Shown here in pieces: positions 16,936 through 25,103 of a stretch of DNA of 64,000 bases (within the stretch, counting starts at the first letter, position 1; each line of letters opens with the position of its first letter). The notes below the pieces were generated by a model. It did no database searches. It was given only the letters and a program-made list of their open reading frames with translations, and was not told the DNA's origin. The stretch comes from an uncultured Bacteroidales bacterium. GTDB lineage: Bacteria > Bacteroidota > Bacteroidia > Bacteroidales > Bacteroidaceae. The position numbers and the translations under genes were made by a program. The DNA lies in assembly GCA_902798615.1 (NCBI GenBank), contig CADBXL010000002.1, forward strand, positions 1 through 64,000, given 5' to 3'.

Positions 16936-17616
16936 TTACCAATTCTTCTGTAGATTCTTACTCTGCGTCTGCGTCTTAACCTTCTGGAGTTTACGCTGAG
17001 TATTCTTCTCTTCCTGCATAGCAGCCTGAAGAAGCTGCTCAGCATTGTCCTTACTCATCTGTTCCTTTGGAGGCTGCTGTTGCTTCTTCTGTTCTTTTTT
17101 CTGCTTCTTCTGCTGTTGCTTCTTCTGTTCCTTAGGCTGATTCTTCTGCTGACGCTTACAGAGCACTAAATTATACCTTGTCTCATCATCATTAGGATTA
17201 ATACGAAGTGACTGCTCGTAAGCCTTGATAGCCTCTCCATACATCTGATGTCTCTGGTAGATAACGCCGATATTATGAAATGACTTTGACTTTCTGAATT
17301 TGGAAGTCTCAACATTCGAAGCCTTCTCGAAAAACGAAGCAGCAAGAGAGTCCTTGTTCTGCGCCATATAGGCACAAGCAAGGTTATAAAGTGCCTGAGG
17401 ATTATTGTCTTTCTTCGTAAGTGCCTTGCTATACTCCACCTCTGCCTGCTCAACGGCACCGCTGCGGAAATGTCTGTTTCCCTTACGTATATGCGCCCTG
17501 TCAGTCTGAGCCATAACGCTCATACAGCCAAAGGTAAGGAGAAACAAAGTACATAAGATGCCCCCTTTTCCCCAATGGGTAAGTTTCTTTATAGTATTGA
17601 CGTTAAGTGTAATCAT
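16936..17616 (-). CDS. batC: BatC, TPR protein of the Bat operon
   Basis: A 226-residue periplasmic TPR protein. A hydrophobic signal segment (about residues 19-36, ending MAQ) is followed by three TPR motifs (HIRKGNRHFRSGAVEQAEVEY, ALYNLACAYMAQN, SFHNIGVIYQRHQMYGEAIKAYEQSL). A low-complexity Lys/Gln tail of about 60 residues follows. This is the usual BatC layout. It lies between batB (21 bp upstream) and batD. It is thought to serve as a scaffold among the VWA proteins BatA/BatB. Confidence 0.9.
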   Translation of the reverse strand: MITLNVNTIKKLTHWGKGGILCTLFLLTFGCMSVMAQTDRAHIRKGNRHFRSGAVEQAEVEYSKALTKKDNNPQALYNLACAYMAQNKDSLAASFFEKASNVETSKFRKSKSFHNIGVIYQRHQMYGEAIKAYEQSLRINPNDDETRYNLVLCKRQQKNQPKEQKKQQQKKQKKEQKKQQQPPKEQMSKDNAEQLLQAAMQEEKNTQRKLQKVKTQTQSKNLQKNW

Positions 17617-17637
17617 ACTCTTTTACTTTCCGCTTTT

Positions 17638-18660
17638 TTACTTTTTATGAAATATCCTTATCTTAGAAAAGAACGGGTTCACAGTCTCGTTTATGCAAAT
17701 CTCGATAATCAGAAGGAGAACGCAAAGGATTCCGAACACTTGGAACTGCTCGTTGTATTCGGAATATATAACACTCTTCATCGATCCTTGCTGAAGTTTT
17801 GAGAGCTCATCATTAAGACGCTCCTGAGCAGCTGAGGTATTGTCAACGTGAATGTATGTGCCTTTACCTGCTGAAGCTATCTCACGACACATCTGCTCAT
17901 TAAGGCGTGTCATTACAGTATTACCAGTATTATCTGTCATATATCCTCCCCTACCTGTAGGGATAGGTGCACCATTGGTATCACCAATACCGAGGATAAA
18001 TACATTCATACCCTTCTTCATAGCAGCCTTGGCTGCCTCCGAAGCACCACCTTCATGATCCTCACCATCGGTAATCACGATTATCGCCTTACCGATCTTG
18101 TCCTGTTGTGTGAAGCTCTTGGATGCCAAATTGATAGCCTGTGCAAGATCCGTACCCTGAGTCTGAATAAGTGAAGGCTCGATGCTCTGAAGGAACATCT
18201 TGGCAGAAACATAGTCGGATGTGATAGGAAGCTGCACGAATGCCTCTCCTGCAAATACAATAAGACCTATCTTGTCATTATTGAACTTGTCCACAAGATT
18301 CTCCACAAGCATCTTACTCTTATCAAGACGTGAAGGCTGAACATCCTCAGCCAACATGGAGTTTGAGATATCCATTGCTATGATGCACTCAATACCGTTG
18401 CGTTTCTCGTTGCTTACCTTTGTTCCCATTTGAGGACGTGCCACCATAAGGATAAGCATTGCAAGAGCCAGTTGAAGCGCACTAAACTTTATCCAACGCC
18501 TCTTTGTAGAAGCACCTGGCATAAGTTGCGCTATGAGCTGGGCATCACCCAGTTTCTTTATCGCCTTACGGCGTCTATACTCTGCCCAAAACATAAGCCC
18601 GAAGAAAACGGGGATTATAAGCAGGAGATACAGATATATCGGAGATTCAAATCTAAGCAT
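17638..18660 (-). CDS. batB: BatB, VWA-domain membrane protein
   Basis: A 340-residue inner-membrane protein with two N-terminal helices (LYLLLIIPVFFGLMFWAEY; FSALQLALAMLILMVARP). A von Willebrand factor A domain (about residues 88-290) carries the MIDAS motif DISNSMLAEDV and the later TDGEDHEGG. A C-terminal helix follows. VWA MIDAS sites bind Mg and mediate protein-protein contacts. Very similar in layout to BatA, the next gene upstream, from which it is separated by about 150 bp of repeats. Confidence 0.93.
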   Translation of the reverse strand: MLRFESPIYLYLLLIIPVFFGLMFWAEYRRRKAIKKLGDAQLIAQLMPGASTKRRWIKFSALQLALAMLILMVARPQMGTKVSNEKRNGIECIIAMDISNSMLAEDVQPSRLDKSKMLVENLVDKFNNDKIGLIVFAGEAFVQLPITSDYVSAKMFLQSIEPSLIQTQGTDLAQAINLASKSFTQQDKIGKAIIVITDGEDHEGGASEAAKAAMKKGMNVFILGIGDTNGAPIPTGRGGYMTDNTGNTVMTRLNEQMCREIASAGKGTYIHVDNTSAAQERLNDELSKLQQGSMKSVIYSEYNEQFQVFGILCVLLLIIEICINETVNPFFSKIRIFHKK

Positions 18661-18673
18661 GTACTTTTTATTT

Positions 18674-18811
18674 TATAGCCTAACCAAGCCTTCCCAAATG
18701 GAAGGATGTTTTATAGTATTTATCCTCCTATGATCAGAGAGACTAACCACTCCCCCAAAGAGGGGGTAAGGAAGGTGAAGCCCTCCCTTGAGGAGGGACT
18801 GGGTGGGGGTC
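18674..18811. repeat. cluster of GC-rich palindromes between batA and batB
   Basis: Three palindromes in series: CCTAACCAAGCCTTCCC (type B), ACTCCCCCAAAGAGGGGGT, and CCCTCCCTTGAGGAGGGACT. The first is in the orientation seen at 36113 and 25699. The cluster interrupts an otherwise compact operon. Confidence 0.65.
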
Positions 18812-19819
18812 TTATACCTTTCTAAATACAGTCAACCTCAAAAGTGCCTCTAAAAGCATTATAAGAAGAGCAGCAATAGCGAATGGCTGATATGCCTCAT
18901 AGCGCTTTGAGTACTTCTTCACATTCTGACGGGTTTTCTCAAGTTGGTCGATATCCTTGTATATCTGAATCAACTCCTTGTTGTTCGTTGCACGATAGAA
19001 ATTACCGTCACTCGTAGCTGCTATGCCCTTAAGCGTCTCATCATCAATCTCAACTGGCATATTCACATACTGCACACCACCTGCCACAGGCATAGGATAA
19101 GGAGCAACACCTGTTGTGCCGACACCAATGGTATAGACACGTATTCCAAGACTCTTGGCAATTTGAGCCGCGGTCATAGGCGAGATATCACCCATATTGT
19201 TTGAACCGTCGGTAAGGAGAATCACGACCTTACTTTTTGACTTTGAGTTCTTTAGGCGTGAAACCGCATTTGCAAGTCCCATACCGATAGCCGTACCGTC
19301 TGAGATAAGTCCCTGAGCCGCAATATCGGTTCTTGTTCCCTGAAGCAGGTTGACAAGAGAGGTATGGTCAGCTGTCATCGGACATTGGGTGAACGACTCA
19401 CCTGCAAAGATTGTAAGACCGATATTGTCATTCGGACGGTCTGCGATAAACTCTGCAGCAACGGCCTTGGCTGCCTCTATACGGTTAGGCTTCAAGTCCT
19501 CTGCCAGCATACTGGTAGATACGTCCATAGCCAACATGATGTCTATACCCTCTACCGTCTTCTCATTCCACGCATTGTGGGTTTGAGGACGCGCCAGAGC
19601 TATGACAATGAGAATGAAGGCAATACATCTGAGTACCATAGGTACGCCCATCAGTCTCACCCTCCAGCTTACCGGAGCATTCCTATAGACATTAGTATCG
19701 CTCAAGCAGATTGAAGTTTCCGCCTTTCTCTTGCCTGTATTGCGCAATAGGAAGTACCATATTATATAAGGTACGAGCAATAGCAGTAATATGAAGTATA
19801 ATGGTGATGCAAATTCCAT
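18812..19819 (-). CDS. batA: BatA, VWA-domain membrane protein
   Basis: A 335-residue membrane protein. It has N-terminal helices (LYFILLLLLVPYIIWYFLL; VLRCIAFILIVIALARP), a VWA domain with MIDAS motif DVSTSMLAEDL and TDGSNNMGD, and a C-terminal helix (AIAALLIMLLEALLRLTV). Part of the moxR-DUF58-batA-E aerotolerance operon, in which MoxR-type ATPases are believed to act on VWA partners. Confidence 0.94.
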   Translation of the reverse strand: MEFASPLYFILLLLLVPYIIWYFLLRNTGKRKAETSICLSDTNVYRNAPVSWRVRLMGVPMVLRCIAFILIVIALARPQTHNAWNEKTVEGIDIMLAMDVSTSMLAEDLKPNRIEAAKAVAAEFIADRPNDNIGLTIFAGESFTQCPMTADHTSLVNLLQGTRTDIAAQGLISDGTAIGMGLANAVSRLKNSKSKSKVVILLTDGSNNMGDISPMTAAQIAKSLGIRVYTIGVGTTGVAPYPMPVAGGVQYVNMPVEIDDETLKGIAATSDGNFYRATNNKELIQIYKDIDQLEKTRQNVKKYSKRYEAYQPFAIAALLIMLLEALLRLTVFRKV

Positions 19820-19821
19820 AG

Positions 19822-19872
19822 TGGCCTCTCCCTTCGCCCTCCACCATAGGGAGGAAGCCGATTCGGCTATGA
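19822..19872. repeat. degenerate type-A GC palindrome upstream of batA
   Basis: GGCCTCTCCCTTCGCCCTCC then ACCATAGGGAGGAAGCCGATTCGGC is a diverged copy of the repeat at 38791 (which also ends GAGCCGATTCGCG). Confidence 0.6.
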
Positions 19873-19912
19873 GGGATGTCTATTTCTAAATTACTATTAT
19901 CAAATTAAAAAA

Positions 19913-20995
19913 TTACGCTATAAGCATTATGAACTCCCAGAATACATAAACAAGGAGCGCGATATTTACCAGAACTACACCGAACAATGTCCATTTCAGC
20001 ACCTTACGGTTGCGGATTGTCTGCTTATCCTTCTCTGTAACAGTAGGTTCGATACGTTCCTCGGTAGGAGCATTCTCCTGCTTTGTCGTGTTAATGAAGT
20101 CAATAGCCGAGATGAGGTTATGGTCATTCTCACTCACGCCAACAGAGTACTTAGCGAACTTCACAAGGTCGGCAGTCTCAAAGAGCATGGTAAGCTCGTC
20201 AATCTTCTTCTGATCCTCTTCCTGACGAAGGCGCGATATGATTTCCGCACTAGTCATCTCCATAGCGTTGAATCCGAAGCGCTCCATCATATAGCGTCTC
20301 AAGGTATCGGTAAGATGAGTATAGTACGCCTTCGCATCATCAACGGTTACGGTCGTACTCTTTGCCTTTATCTCCTCGATAGAGTTAAGTGCCTTCTGAT
20401 GAGCAGGAATACGTTTCACTATCTTAACCTTGAAGACGATAGGCTTCTCGCTCTTCAGACGCATAAATATCAGAAGTGAAACTATGAAGAGTACCAGCAC
20501 AGCGGCACTCAGCCATAGCAGACGACTCCACTCATCCCAAAGGAAGGGATTGTCCTGTACATCCTTTGGAGGATAGAACTGGTTAGGATGCAGAGTATCC
20601 ACCTTCACGGTAAGCACCTTCAATGCCAGCGACTTGGACTCAAACTCCTTGTTGTCAACCTTCACCTTTATCGCAGGAATGTAATAGAGCGTATCGTCAA
20701 AAGAAGTGAGGGTATAGTGAGCTGACACACGAAGATATCCGTCATCAAGTTTCTGGGTATCAGTCGGTAATGTCTCCACTACCTCTATGCCCGGAATAAT
20801 ATGCTGCAAAGGCTCAAACTGAGGGAACTGCACTTTCTGTCCTTCCTTCATTGTCACACCAAGGTGGAAACCTGTCTGTTGGCCGACGAAGATAACGGTA
20901 GAGTCAATCTTTGCCTCCACGCTCACCTTCTGTGCCGACATCGGAAGAGCCACAAGCATCAAAGCCCAGAGCAATATGTAAATTTTCTTTGTCAA
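19913..20995 (-). CDS. Bat-operon membrane protein, BatD-like
   Basis: A 360-residue protein found between DUF58 and batA genes in Bacteroidetes Bat operons. A signal peptide (IYILLWALMLVALPMSA) is followed by a periplasmic beta-rich domain (about 22-150) resembling one BatD-type Ig repeat, a membrane helix (LLWLSAAVLVLFIVSLLIFM), a cytoplasmic helical domain (HLTDTLRRYMMERFGFNAMEMTSAEIISRL) and a C-terminal helix. The cytoplasmic part resembles the DUF4381-type tail of BatD. No catalytic motif seen. Role inferred only from context. Confidence 0.82.
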   Translation of the reverse strand: MTKKIYILLWALMLVALPMSAQKVSVEAKIDSTVIFVGQQTGFHLGVTMKEGQKVQFPQFEPLQHIIPGIEVVETLPTDTQKLDDGYLRVSAHYTLTSFDDTLYYIPAIKVKVDNKEFESKSLALKVLTVKVDTLHPNQFYPPKDVQDNPFLWDEWSRLLWLSAAVLVLFIVSLLIFMRLKSEKPIVFKVKIVKRIPAHQKALNSIEEIKAKSTTVTVDDAKAYYTHLTDTLRRYMMERFGFNAMEMTSAEIISRLRQEEDQKKIDELTMLFETADLVKFAKYSVGVSENDHNLISAIDFINTTKQENAPTEERIEPTVTEKDKQTIRNRKVLKWTLFGVVLVNIALLVYVFWEFIMLIA

Positions 20996-21014
20996 ACCTA
21001 ATATTATTTTTTAA

Positions 21015-21137
21015 AGTGAAAAATGAAAAATTATATAATGAAAAATACATCTTACCTTTTATCGTGATTATTTTCACCCCAAAATACTAACTTGCATTTC
21101 TTATTTTTCACTTTTCATTCTTCATTTACCATTTACT
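21015..21137. repeat. heptamer word array (TGAAAAA) in inverted halves
   Basis: TGAAAAA starts at 21017 and 21024, with a further copy at 21039. The inverted heptamers TTTTCAC, TTTTCAT, TCTTCAT, TTACCAT and TTACTAA are consecutive at 21104-21138. The array reaches into the DUF58 stop codon at 21136. Confidence 0.6.
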
Positions 21138-22008
21138 AACTTCCACGCATAGCAAACATCTGCCTGAGCGACTTTACGTAGTCTCCGTCAGTAGCAACGC
21201 TGACGAAATCCACACTCGTCTTGGCAAATGTCTGTTTCAAGACTGCATAGCGCTCCTGCCAGAATTTTGCGTGAGCCGTACGAAGTGCCTTGCTCGATGT
21301 ATCGATATACATCTCGTGACCAGTCTCTGAATCCCTTACACGAAGCAAACCTACATCCGGAAGGTTCTTCATAATAGGGTCATAGACATGAATCGCCATA
21401 AGGTCGTGCTTAGAGCGGCACACCTGCAAAGGCTTCACGAAAGGCTTCCTGTCATAGAAGTCACTCATCACGAAAGCCGTACACTTTCTCTTCATCACCT
21501 GACCAAGAAACTCGAAAGCCTGTGACACATCGGTCTTCTTTGACTCCGGCTGGAAATCAAGCACCTCACGGATGATGTAGAGCACGTGCTTCCTCCCCTT
21601 CTTTGGCGGGATATATTTCTCTATTCGGTCAGAAAAGAAGATAACGCCGATCTTATCATTATTCTGGATAGCAGAGAAAGCAAGCGTTGCCGCCATCTCC
21701 GTCACCATCTCTCGCTTCATCTGATTACGGGTACCGAAATCAAGCGAACCGGAAACGTCAATCATCAGCATGACGGTAAGCTCACGCTCTTCCTCGAACA
21801 CCTTCACAAACGGACGATGGAATCTCGCCGTCACGTTCCAGTCGATATCACGCACATCATCACCGAACTGATATTCCCTAACCTCCGAGAACGCCATACC
21901 GCGTCCCTTGAAAGCCGAGTGATACTGTCCGGCGAAGATATTGCTCGAAAGACCGCGGGTCTTTATCTCAATCTTCCTGACCTTTTTTAGTATTTCAGAA
22001 GTCTCCAT
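21136..22008 (-). CDS. DUF58 domain protein of the Bat operon
   Basis: A 290-residue cytoplasmic protein (start ATG 22008, METSEILKKVRKIEIKTRG). The DUF58 core is AGQYHSAFKGRGMAFSEVREY-like: GQYHSAFKGRG, then FGDDVRDIDWNVTARF. A degenerate VWA-like fold follows (MLMIDVSGSLDFG, with a DxSxS MIDAS). DUF58 proteins nearly always partner MoxR ATPases. Codons upstream of 22008 lie in a GC-rich repeat and are not needed, so I placed the start at 22008. The 3' end overlaps a heptamer array. Confidence 0.92.
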   Translation of the reverse strand: METSEILKKVRKIEIKTRGLSSNIFAGQYHSAFKGRGMAFSEVREYQFGDDVRDIDWNVTARFHRPFVKVFEEERELTVMLMIDVSGSLDFGTRNQMKREMVTEMAATLAFSAIQNNDKIGVIFFSDRIEKYIPPKKGRKHVLYIIREVLDFQPESKKTDVSQAFEFLGQVMKRKCTAFVMSDFYDRKPFVKPLQVCRSKHDLMAIHVYDPIMKNLPDVGLLRVRDSETGHEMYIDTSSKALRTAHAKFWQERYAVLKQTFAKTSVDFVSVATDGDYVKSLRQMFAMRGS

Positions 22009-22017
22009 AAAAAGACA

Positions 22018-22064
22018 GCCCCTCACCCGCCCTATGGGCACCCTCTCCCCAAGGGGCGAGGGAA
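22018..22064. repeat. type-C GC repeat, left member of an inverted pair
   Basis: CCCCTCACCCGCCC followed by TATGGGCACCCTCTCCCC and AAGGGGCGAGGG. The inverse complement, nearly identical over about 45 bp, lies at 22146-22195. Confidence 0.75.
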
Positions 22065-22145
22065 AAAGTTACCTTTTTACGCTATGGGGTATGTATTTTT
22101 AATTGCGTTATTAATTCAATTTTCTTGAGGTTTCATTACTAACAT

Positions 22146-22195
22146 CCCCCTCGCCCCTTGGGGAGAGGGTGCCCGAAGGGCGAGTGAGGGGCCGT
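22146..22195. repeat. type-C GC repeat, right member of an inverted pair
   Basis: CCCCTCGCCCCTTGGGGAGA followed by GGGTGCCCGAAGGGCGAGTG. It is the inverse of 22018-22064, separated by about 80 bp of AT-rich sequence. Confidence 0.75.
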
Positions 22196-22207
22196 AGCTT
22201 AGGCTTC

Positions 22208-23203
22208 TTAAGGCACCTCTACCTTGTTGATTATCTGGCTAACGATTTCCTCTGATGTGATATTGTTTGCCTCAGCCTCATAAGAAAGACCGATACGATG
22301 ACGGAGAACGTCATGTGCAACGGCTCTTACATCCTCTGGAATAACATAGCCTCTTCTCTTGATGAAGGCATAAGCACGTGCAGCCTTACAGAGACTGATA
22401 CTTGCACGAGGACTACCGCCGAAGGTAATCATAGACTTCAGTTCCTTCAAACCGTAGTTCTCTGGGAAACGTGTAGCGAATACGATATCAGCAATATACT
22501 GCTCGATCTTCTCGTCGATATAAACCTGACGTACAACCTCACGAGCCCTGATAATCTCATCAGCTGAGCTTACAGGAACAACCTCAGGGAGGCTACCTGC
22601 AAGATTCTCACGCATGATACGCTTCTCCTCCTCAAGTGTAGGATAGCTAATTACGACCTTAAGCATGAAACGGTCCATCTGAGCCTCAGGCAATGGATAT
22701 GTGCCTTCCTGCTCAACAGGGTTCTGTGTTGCCATTACAAGGAAAGGCTTTGGAAGAGCAAATGTCTGCTCTCCGATAGTTACCTGATGCTCCTGCATAG
22801 CCTCGAGCAAAGCACTCTGTACCTTTGCCGGAGCACGGTTGATCTCATCGGCAAGCACGAAGTTAGCGAATACAGGACCTTTCTTCACCTGGAAGTTCTC
22901 TTCTTTCTGAGAATAGATCATAGTACCTACCACGTCGGCAGGAAGAAGGTCAGGTGTGAACTGAATACGACTGAACTTTGAATCGATTAATTTTGAAAGG
23001 GTGTTGATTGCAAGTGTCTTTGCAAGACCAGGCACACCTTCAAGCAATATATGACCATCGGAAAGCAATCCGATGAGAAGTGATTCAACAAGATGCTTCT
23101 GACCGACAATAACACGATCCATGCCGGTTGTCAGATTAGTAACAAAGTTACTCTGCTGCTCTATGAGAGCATTTAATTCTCTTATGTCTATAGCTTCTGC
23201 CAT
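22208..23203 (-). CDS. moxR: MoxR-family AAA+ ATPase
   Basis: A 331-residue AAA+ ATPase heading the Bat operon. Walker A is EGVPGLAKT, Walker B LADEINRAPAK, sensor 1 ATQNPVEQEGTYPLPEAQMD with the MoxR-typical insertion, and arginine-finger region FMLKVVISYP. The C-terminal lid includes GGSPRASISLCKAARAYAF. MoxR proteins act as chaperone-like ATPases that remodel VWA-domain partners. It has a good promoter 46 bp upstream and is probably the first gene of the operon. Confidence 0.95.
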   Translation of the reverse strand: MAEAIDIRELNALIEQQSNFVTNLTTGMDRVIVGQKHLVESLLIGLLSDGHILLEGVPGLAKTLAINTLSKLIDSKFSRIQFTPDLLPADVVGTMIYSQKEENFQVKKGPVFANFVLADEINRAPAKVQSALLEAMQEHQVTIGEQTFALPKPFLVMATQNPVEQEGTYPLPEAQMDRFMLKVVISYPTLEEEKRIMRENLAGSLPEVVPVSSADEIIRAREVVRQVYIDEKIEQYIADIVFATRFPENYGLKELKSMITFGGSPRASISLCKAARAYAFIKRRGYVIPEDVRAVAHDVLRHRIGLSYEAEANNITSEEIVSQIINKVEVP

Positions 23204-23248
23204 AATTTTTTAATATGTTTTATTTACCTATTTTCTCAAAATCGAATG

Positions 23249-23256
23249 CAAAAGTA
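23249..23256 (-). promoter_or_regulatory. Bat operon promoter, -7 box TACTTTTG
   Basis: Minus-strand TACTTTTG followed by CATTCGATTTT. The proS promoter at 41369-41376 has the same downstream sequence CATTCGATTTT. Confidence 0.65.
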
Positions 23257-23410
23257 CAAAAAAATACTCATTTTTCAGCATCCAATAATCTAAAAAGTAT
23301 TAATTTAAGCATTAATTAACGAGATATTTTAAAAAATTGAAAAATGACGTGCTCAGACAGGCACAAAAAGCACAATTACACAACTCCGGAGCATGTTTTC
23401 TAACAAATTC

Positions 23411-23441
23411 TTTGTCAATTCATGATTTTTCACTATTTTTG
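23411..23441 (+). promoter_or_regulatory. promoter of the TonB-C-like lipoprotein gene
   Basis: TTTG at 23411-23414 and TATTTTTG at 23434-23441 are 19 bp apart. The ATG follows at 23473. Confidence 0.65.
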
Positions 23442-23472
23442 CAATCAATAATAGAACAACGAATTAACAGAA

Positions 23473-23844
23473 ATGAGATCACATATTTATCTATTTTGTA
23501 CAATTTTATGTATAACGTTTTGTCTGGATTCATGCAAAACGAATGATGGTATTTGTACAAATCCAGACAAATATGCATCATTCGGAAATGGCATAGCAGA
23601 TTTTTCCGCCTATATGCTCAAAACAAACGGAATTGACACTTTTGAGATCACCACATTCAGATACGATTTGACAATAGACAAGAAAGGCAAAATTATTGAA
23701 ATAAAATCTCATAACGAAAAATGCATTACCGATTCTTTAATGATAAATCATTTGCTAAAGATGCCAAAATGGAATCCTGCTATCAAAGGCAACAAAAAGG
23801 TAAAAAGTATTTACCCACTAAGATTTAACGTCCGTCCTCAATAA
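23473..23844 (+). CDS. small lipoprotein with TonB C-terminal-like sequence
   Basis: A 123-residue predicted lipoprotein. A signal peptide (IYLFCTILCITFC) ends in LDSC, with Cys21 as lipidation site. The C-terminal half (YDLTIDKKGKIIEI, then LLKMPKWNPAIKGNKKVKS and YPLRFNV) follows the pattern of the Bacteroidetes TonB C-terminal domain, in which a MPKWKPG-type motif precedes the last strands. It lacks the inner-membrane helix and Pro-rich linker of a working TonB, so it is a stand-alone module of unknown function. It is monocistronic, flanked downstream by a large palindromic element. Confidence 0.72.
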   Translation: MRSHIYLFCTILCITFCLDSCKTNDGICTNPDKYASFGNGIADFSAYMLKTNGIDTFEITTFRYDLTIDKKGKIIEIKSHNEKCITDSLMINHLLKMPKWNPAIKGNKKVKSIYPLRFNVRPQ

Positions 23845-23855
23845 TTTTCAACAAA

Positions 23856-24086
23856 ATGATTATCCGCATACCCGTTAACGCCCCAAAGGGGCAAAAGCTA
23901 ATAGCCCAGGGCAACACCCTGGGGAATTAGATACACATAACGCCCTGTAGGGGCAAAAACCCTAATATAATAACGCTTTTGCCCTTGCAGGGCGAAATTA
24001 CCAACCTCTAGCCACCTAGGGCAATGCCCTAGGCTATTAGCTTATTGGGCTTTCAGCCCACCTATTTCGAAATTGCGGATAATCAT
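23856..24086. repeat. 231-bp composite palindromic element
   Basis: Terminal inverted repeats ATGATTATCCGCA (23856-) and TGCGGATAATCAT (-24086) are perfect over 13 bp. Inside, both halves carry the same series in mirror order: a GCCC..GGGC hairpin, an AAGCTAATAGCC motif next to an AGGGCAA/TTGCCCT-type palindrome, and a CGCCCTG(T/C)A(A)GGGGC hairpin, meeting at an AT-rich centre. No reading frame. Resembles a REP cluster or MITE. Confidence 0.75.
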
Positions 24087-24229
24087 ATTCAACATCCCCC
24101 CCCACCTTGTTTTCCCCTTAAGCAATGTAGGATTTTTCGCGCCTTTTTCCTTAACGTTTTTGATAAGAATTAAGGCTTTTTTGCCTCCAAAGCAAGTCTC
24201 TTGTTCCTCCCCTTTTCCTCCTAAGATAC

Positions 24230-24301
24230 TCCATCGATACTCCATCGATAGTCCATCGTTTCGATGGAGAAACGATGGAGAAGCGATGGAGCAACAATGG
24301 A
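24230..24301. repeat. 11-bp word array (TCCATCG / CGATGGA)
   Basis: TCCATCG starts at 24230, 24241 and 24252; its complement CGATGGA starts at 24262, 24273 and 24284, with CAATGGA at 24295. Every step within each half is exactly 11 bp, and the halves face each other around TTT. Located 125 bp upstream of the kdsC promoter. Confidence 0.8.
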
Positions 24302-24401
24302 GGATAAGCAGAATTAAAGTGTTTTCTTCTCAACACGAAAAGTGCCTTTTACATGACGAGAGGCAAAAAAAAGGATTTCCTCGCAAAGCGAAGGGGGATT
24401 T

Positions 24402-24434
24402 TCTTGGTGGAATCGTTTTTTTTGTATATCTTTG
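24402..24434 (+). promoter_or_regulatory. kdsC-like gene promoter, -7 box TATCTTTG
   Basis: TATCTTTG at 24427-24434 with TTGG about 20 bp upstream, followed by CACTCAGAAA, a start region shared with other promoters here. It overrides upstream in-frame codons and fixes the start at ATG 24465. Confidence 0.7.
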
Positions 24435-24464
24435 CACTCAGAAAGAACAAACAAAAAGAAGATA

Positions 24465-24983
24465 ATGATAAAATACGATTTATCAAAGATAACAACCGTG
24501 ATATTTGATGTGGATGGGGTTCTCAGCGAAAATACAATCCCGATGGATCTTAACGGAAATCCTATCCGCACGATGAACGTGAAGGACGGCTATGCCATAC
24601 AACTTGCAGCAAAGCAGGGAATACGTCTTGCAATCATCACGGGAGGCAAGTGCGACAGCATTCAATACCGATACAGCAAACTTGGCGTAAATGATATATT
24701 TATGGGGTGTGCCGTAAAGATTGAAAAGTATCGCGAATATTGCCGTCAGAACAATCTGAAGGACGAGGAAGTGATGTTCCTCGGAGATGACATTCCCGAC
24801 TATGAGATTATGAAGGTTGCAGGATGCACTTGCTGTCCTTCTGATGCCTGTCAGGAAATAAAGGATATCTCCACATACGTCTCTCCTGCTTCTGGAGGCA
24901 ACGGCTTTGCCCGCGATGTGCTTGAGCAACTTCTCAAGAGCAGAGGTCTCTGGCTAAGCTCGGCAAAAGCGTTTGGGTGGTAA
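24465..24983 (+). CDS. kdsC: KdsC-type HAD phosphatase
   Basis: A 172-residue HAD-superfamily phosphatase without a cap domain, the size and pattern of 3-deoxy-D-manno-octulosonate-8-phosphate phosphatase (KDO synthesis for LPS). Motif I is IFDVDGVLSE, motif II IITGG, motif III KIEKY/VMFLGDDIPDYEIM, with the GGNGFARDVLEQLL tail typical of KdsC. Sialic acid or other nulosonate phosphatases look similar, so substrate is inferred. It is followed by Maf at a distance of 120 bp filled with repeats. Confidence 0.88.
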   Translation: MIKYDLSKITTVIFDVDGVLSENTIPMDLNGNPIRTMNVKDGYAIQLAAKQGIRLAIITGGKCDSIQYRYSKLGVNDIFMGCAVKIEKYREYCRQNNLKDEEVMFLGDDIPDYEIMKVAGCTCCPSDACQEIKDISTYVSPASGGNGFARDVLEQLLKSRGLWLSSAKAFGW

Positions 24984-24987
24984 AAAG

Positions 24988-25099
24988 CCCACCCAGGCCC
25001 TCCCAAAGGGAGGGATGCGATATAGTATTATTCCAGAATCGAAAGTCATAAACTATAAAATGTATAAAACATCCTTCCCTTTGGGAAGGCTTGGTTAGG
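24988..25099. repeat. inverted pair of type-B GC palindromes between kdsC and maf
   Basis: CCCAGGCCCTCCCAAAGGGA at the left and CATCCTTCCCTTTGGGAAGG followed by CTTGGTTAGGC at the right face each other across about 50 bp of AT-rich sequence. The right member recurs almost identically at 25838-25870. Confidence 0.75.
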
Positions 25100-25103
25100 C
25101 TGT

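Noticed and set aside
22009-22041. Upstream start of the DUF58 protein
   Set aside because: The extra residues are encoded by the type-C GC repeat and absent from the family start; ATG 22008 fits better.
24073-24465. 130-codon plus-strand frame before the kdsC-like gene
   Set aside because: It runs across the edge of the palindromic element, the TCCATCG array and the kdsC promoter; the translation is low-complexity array sequence.
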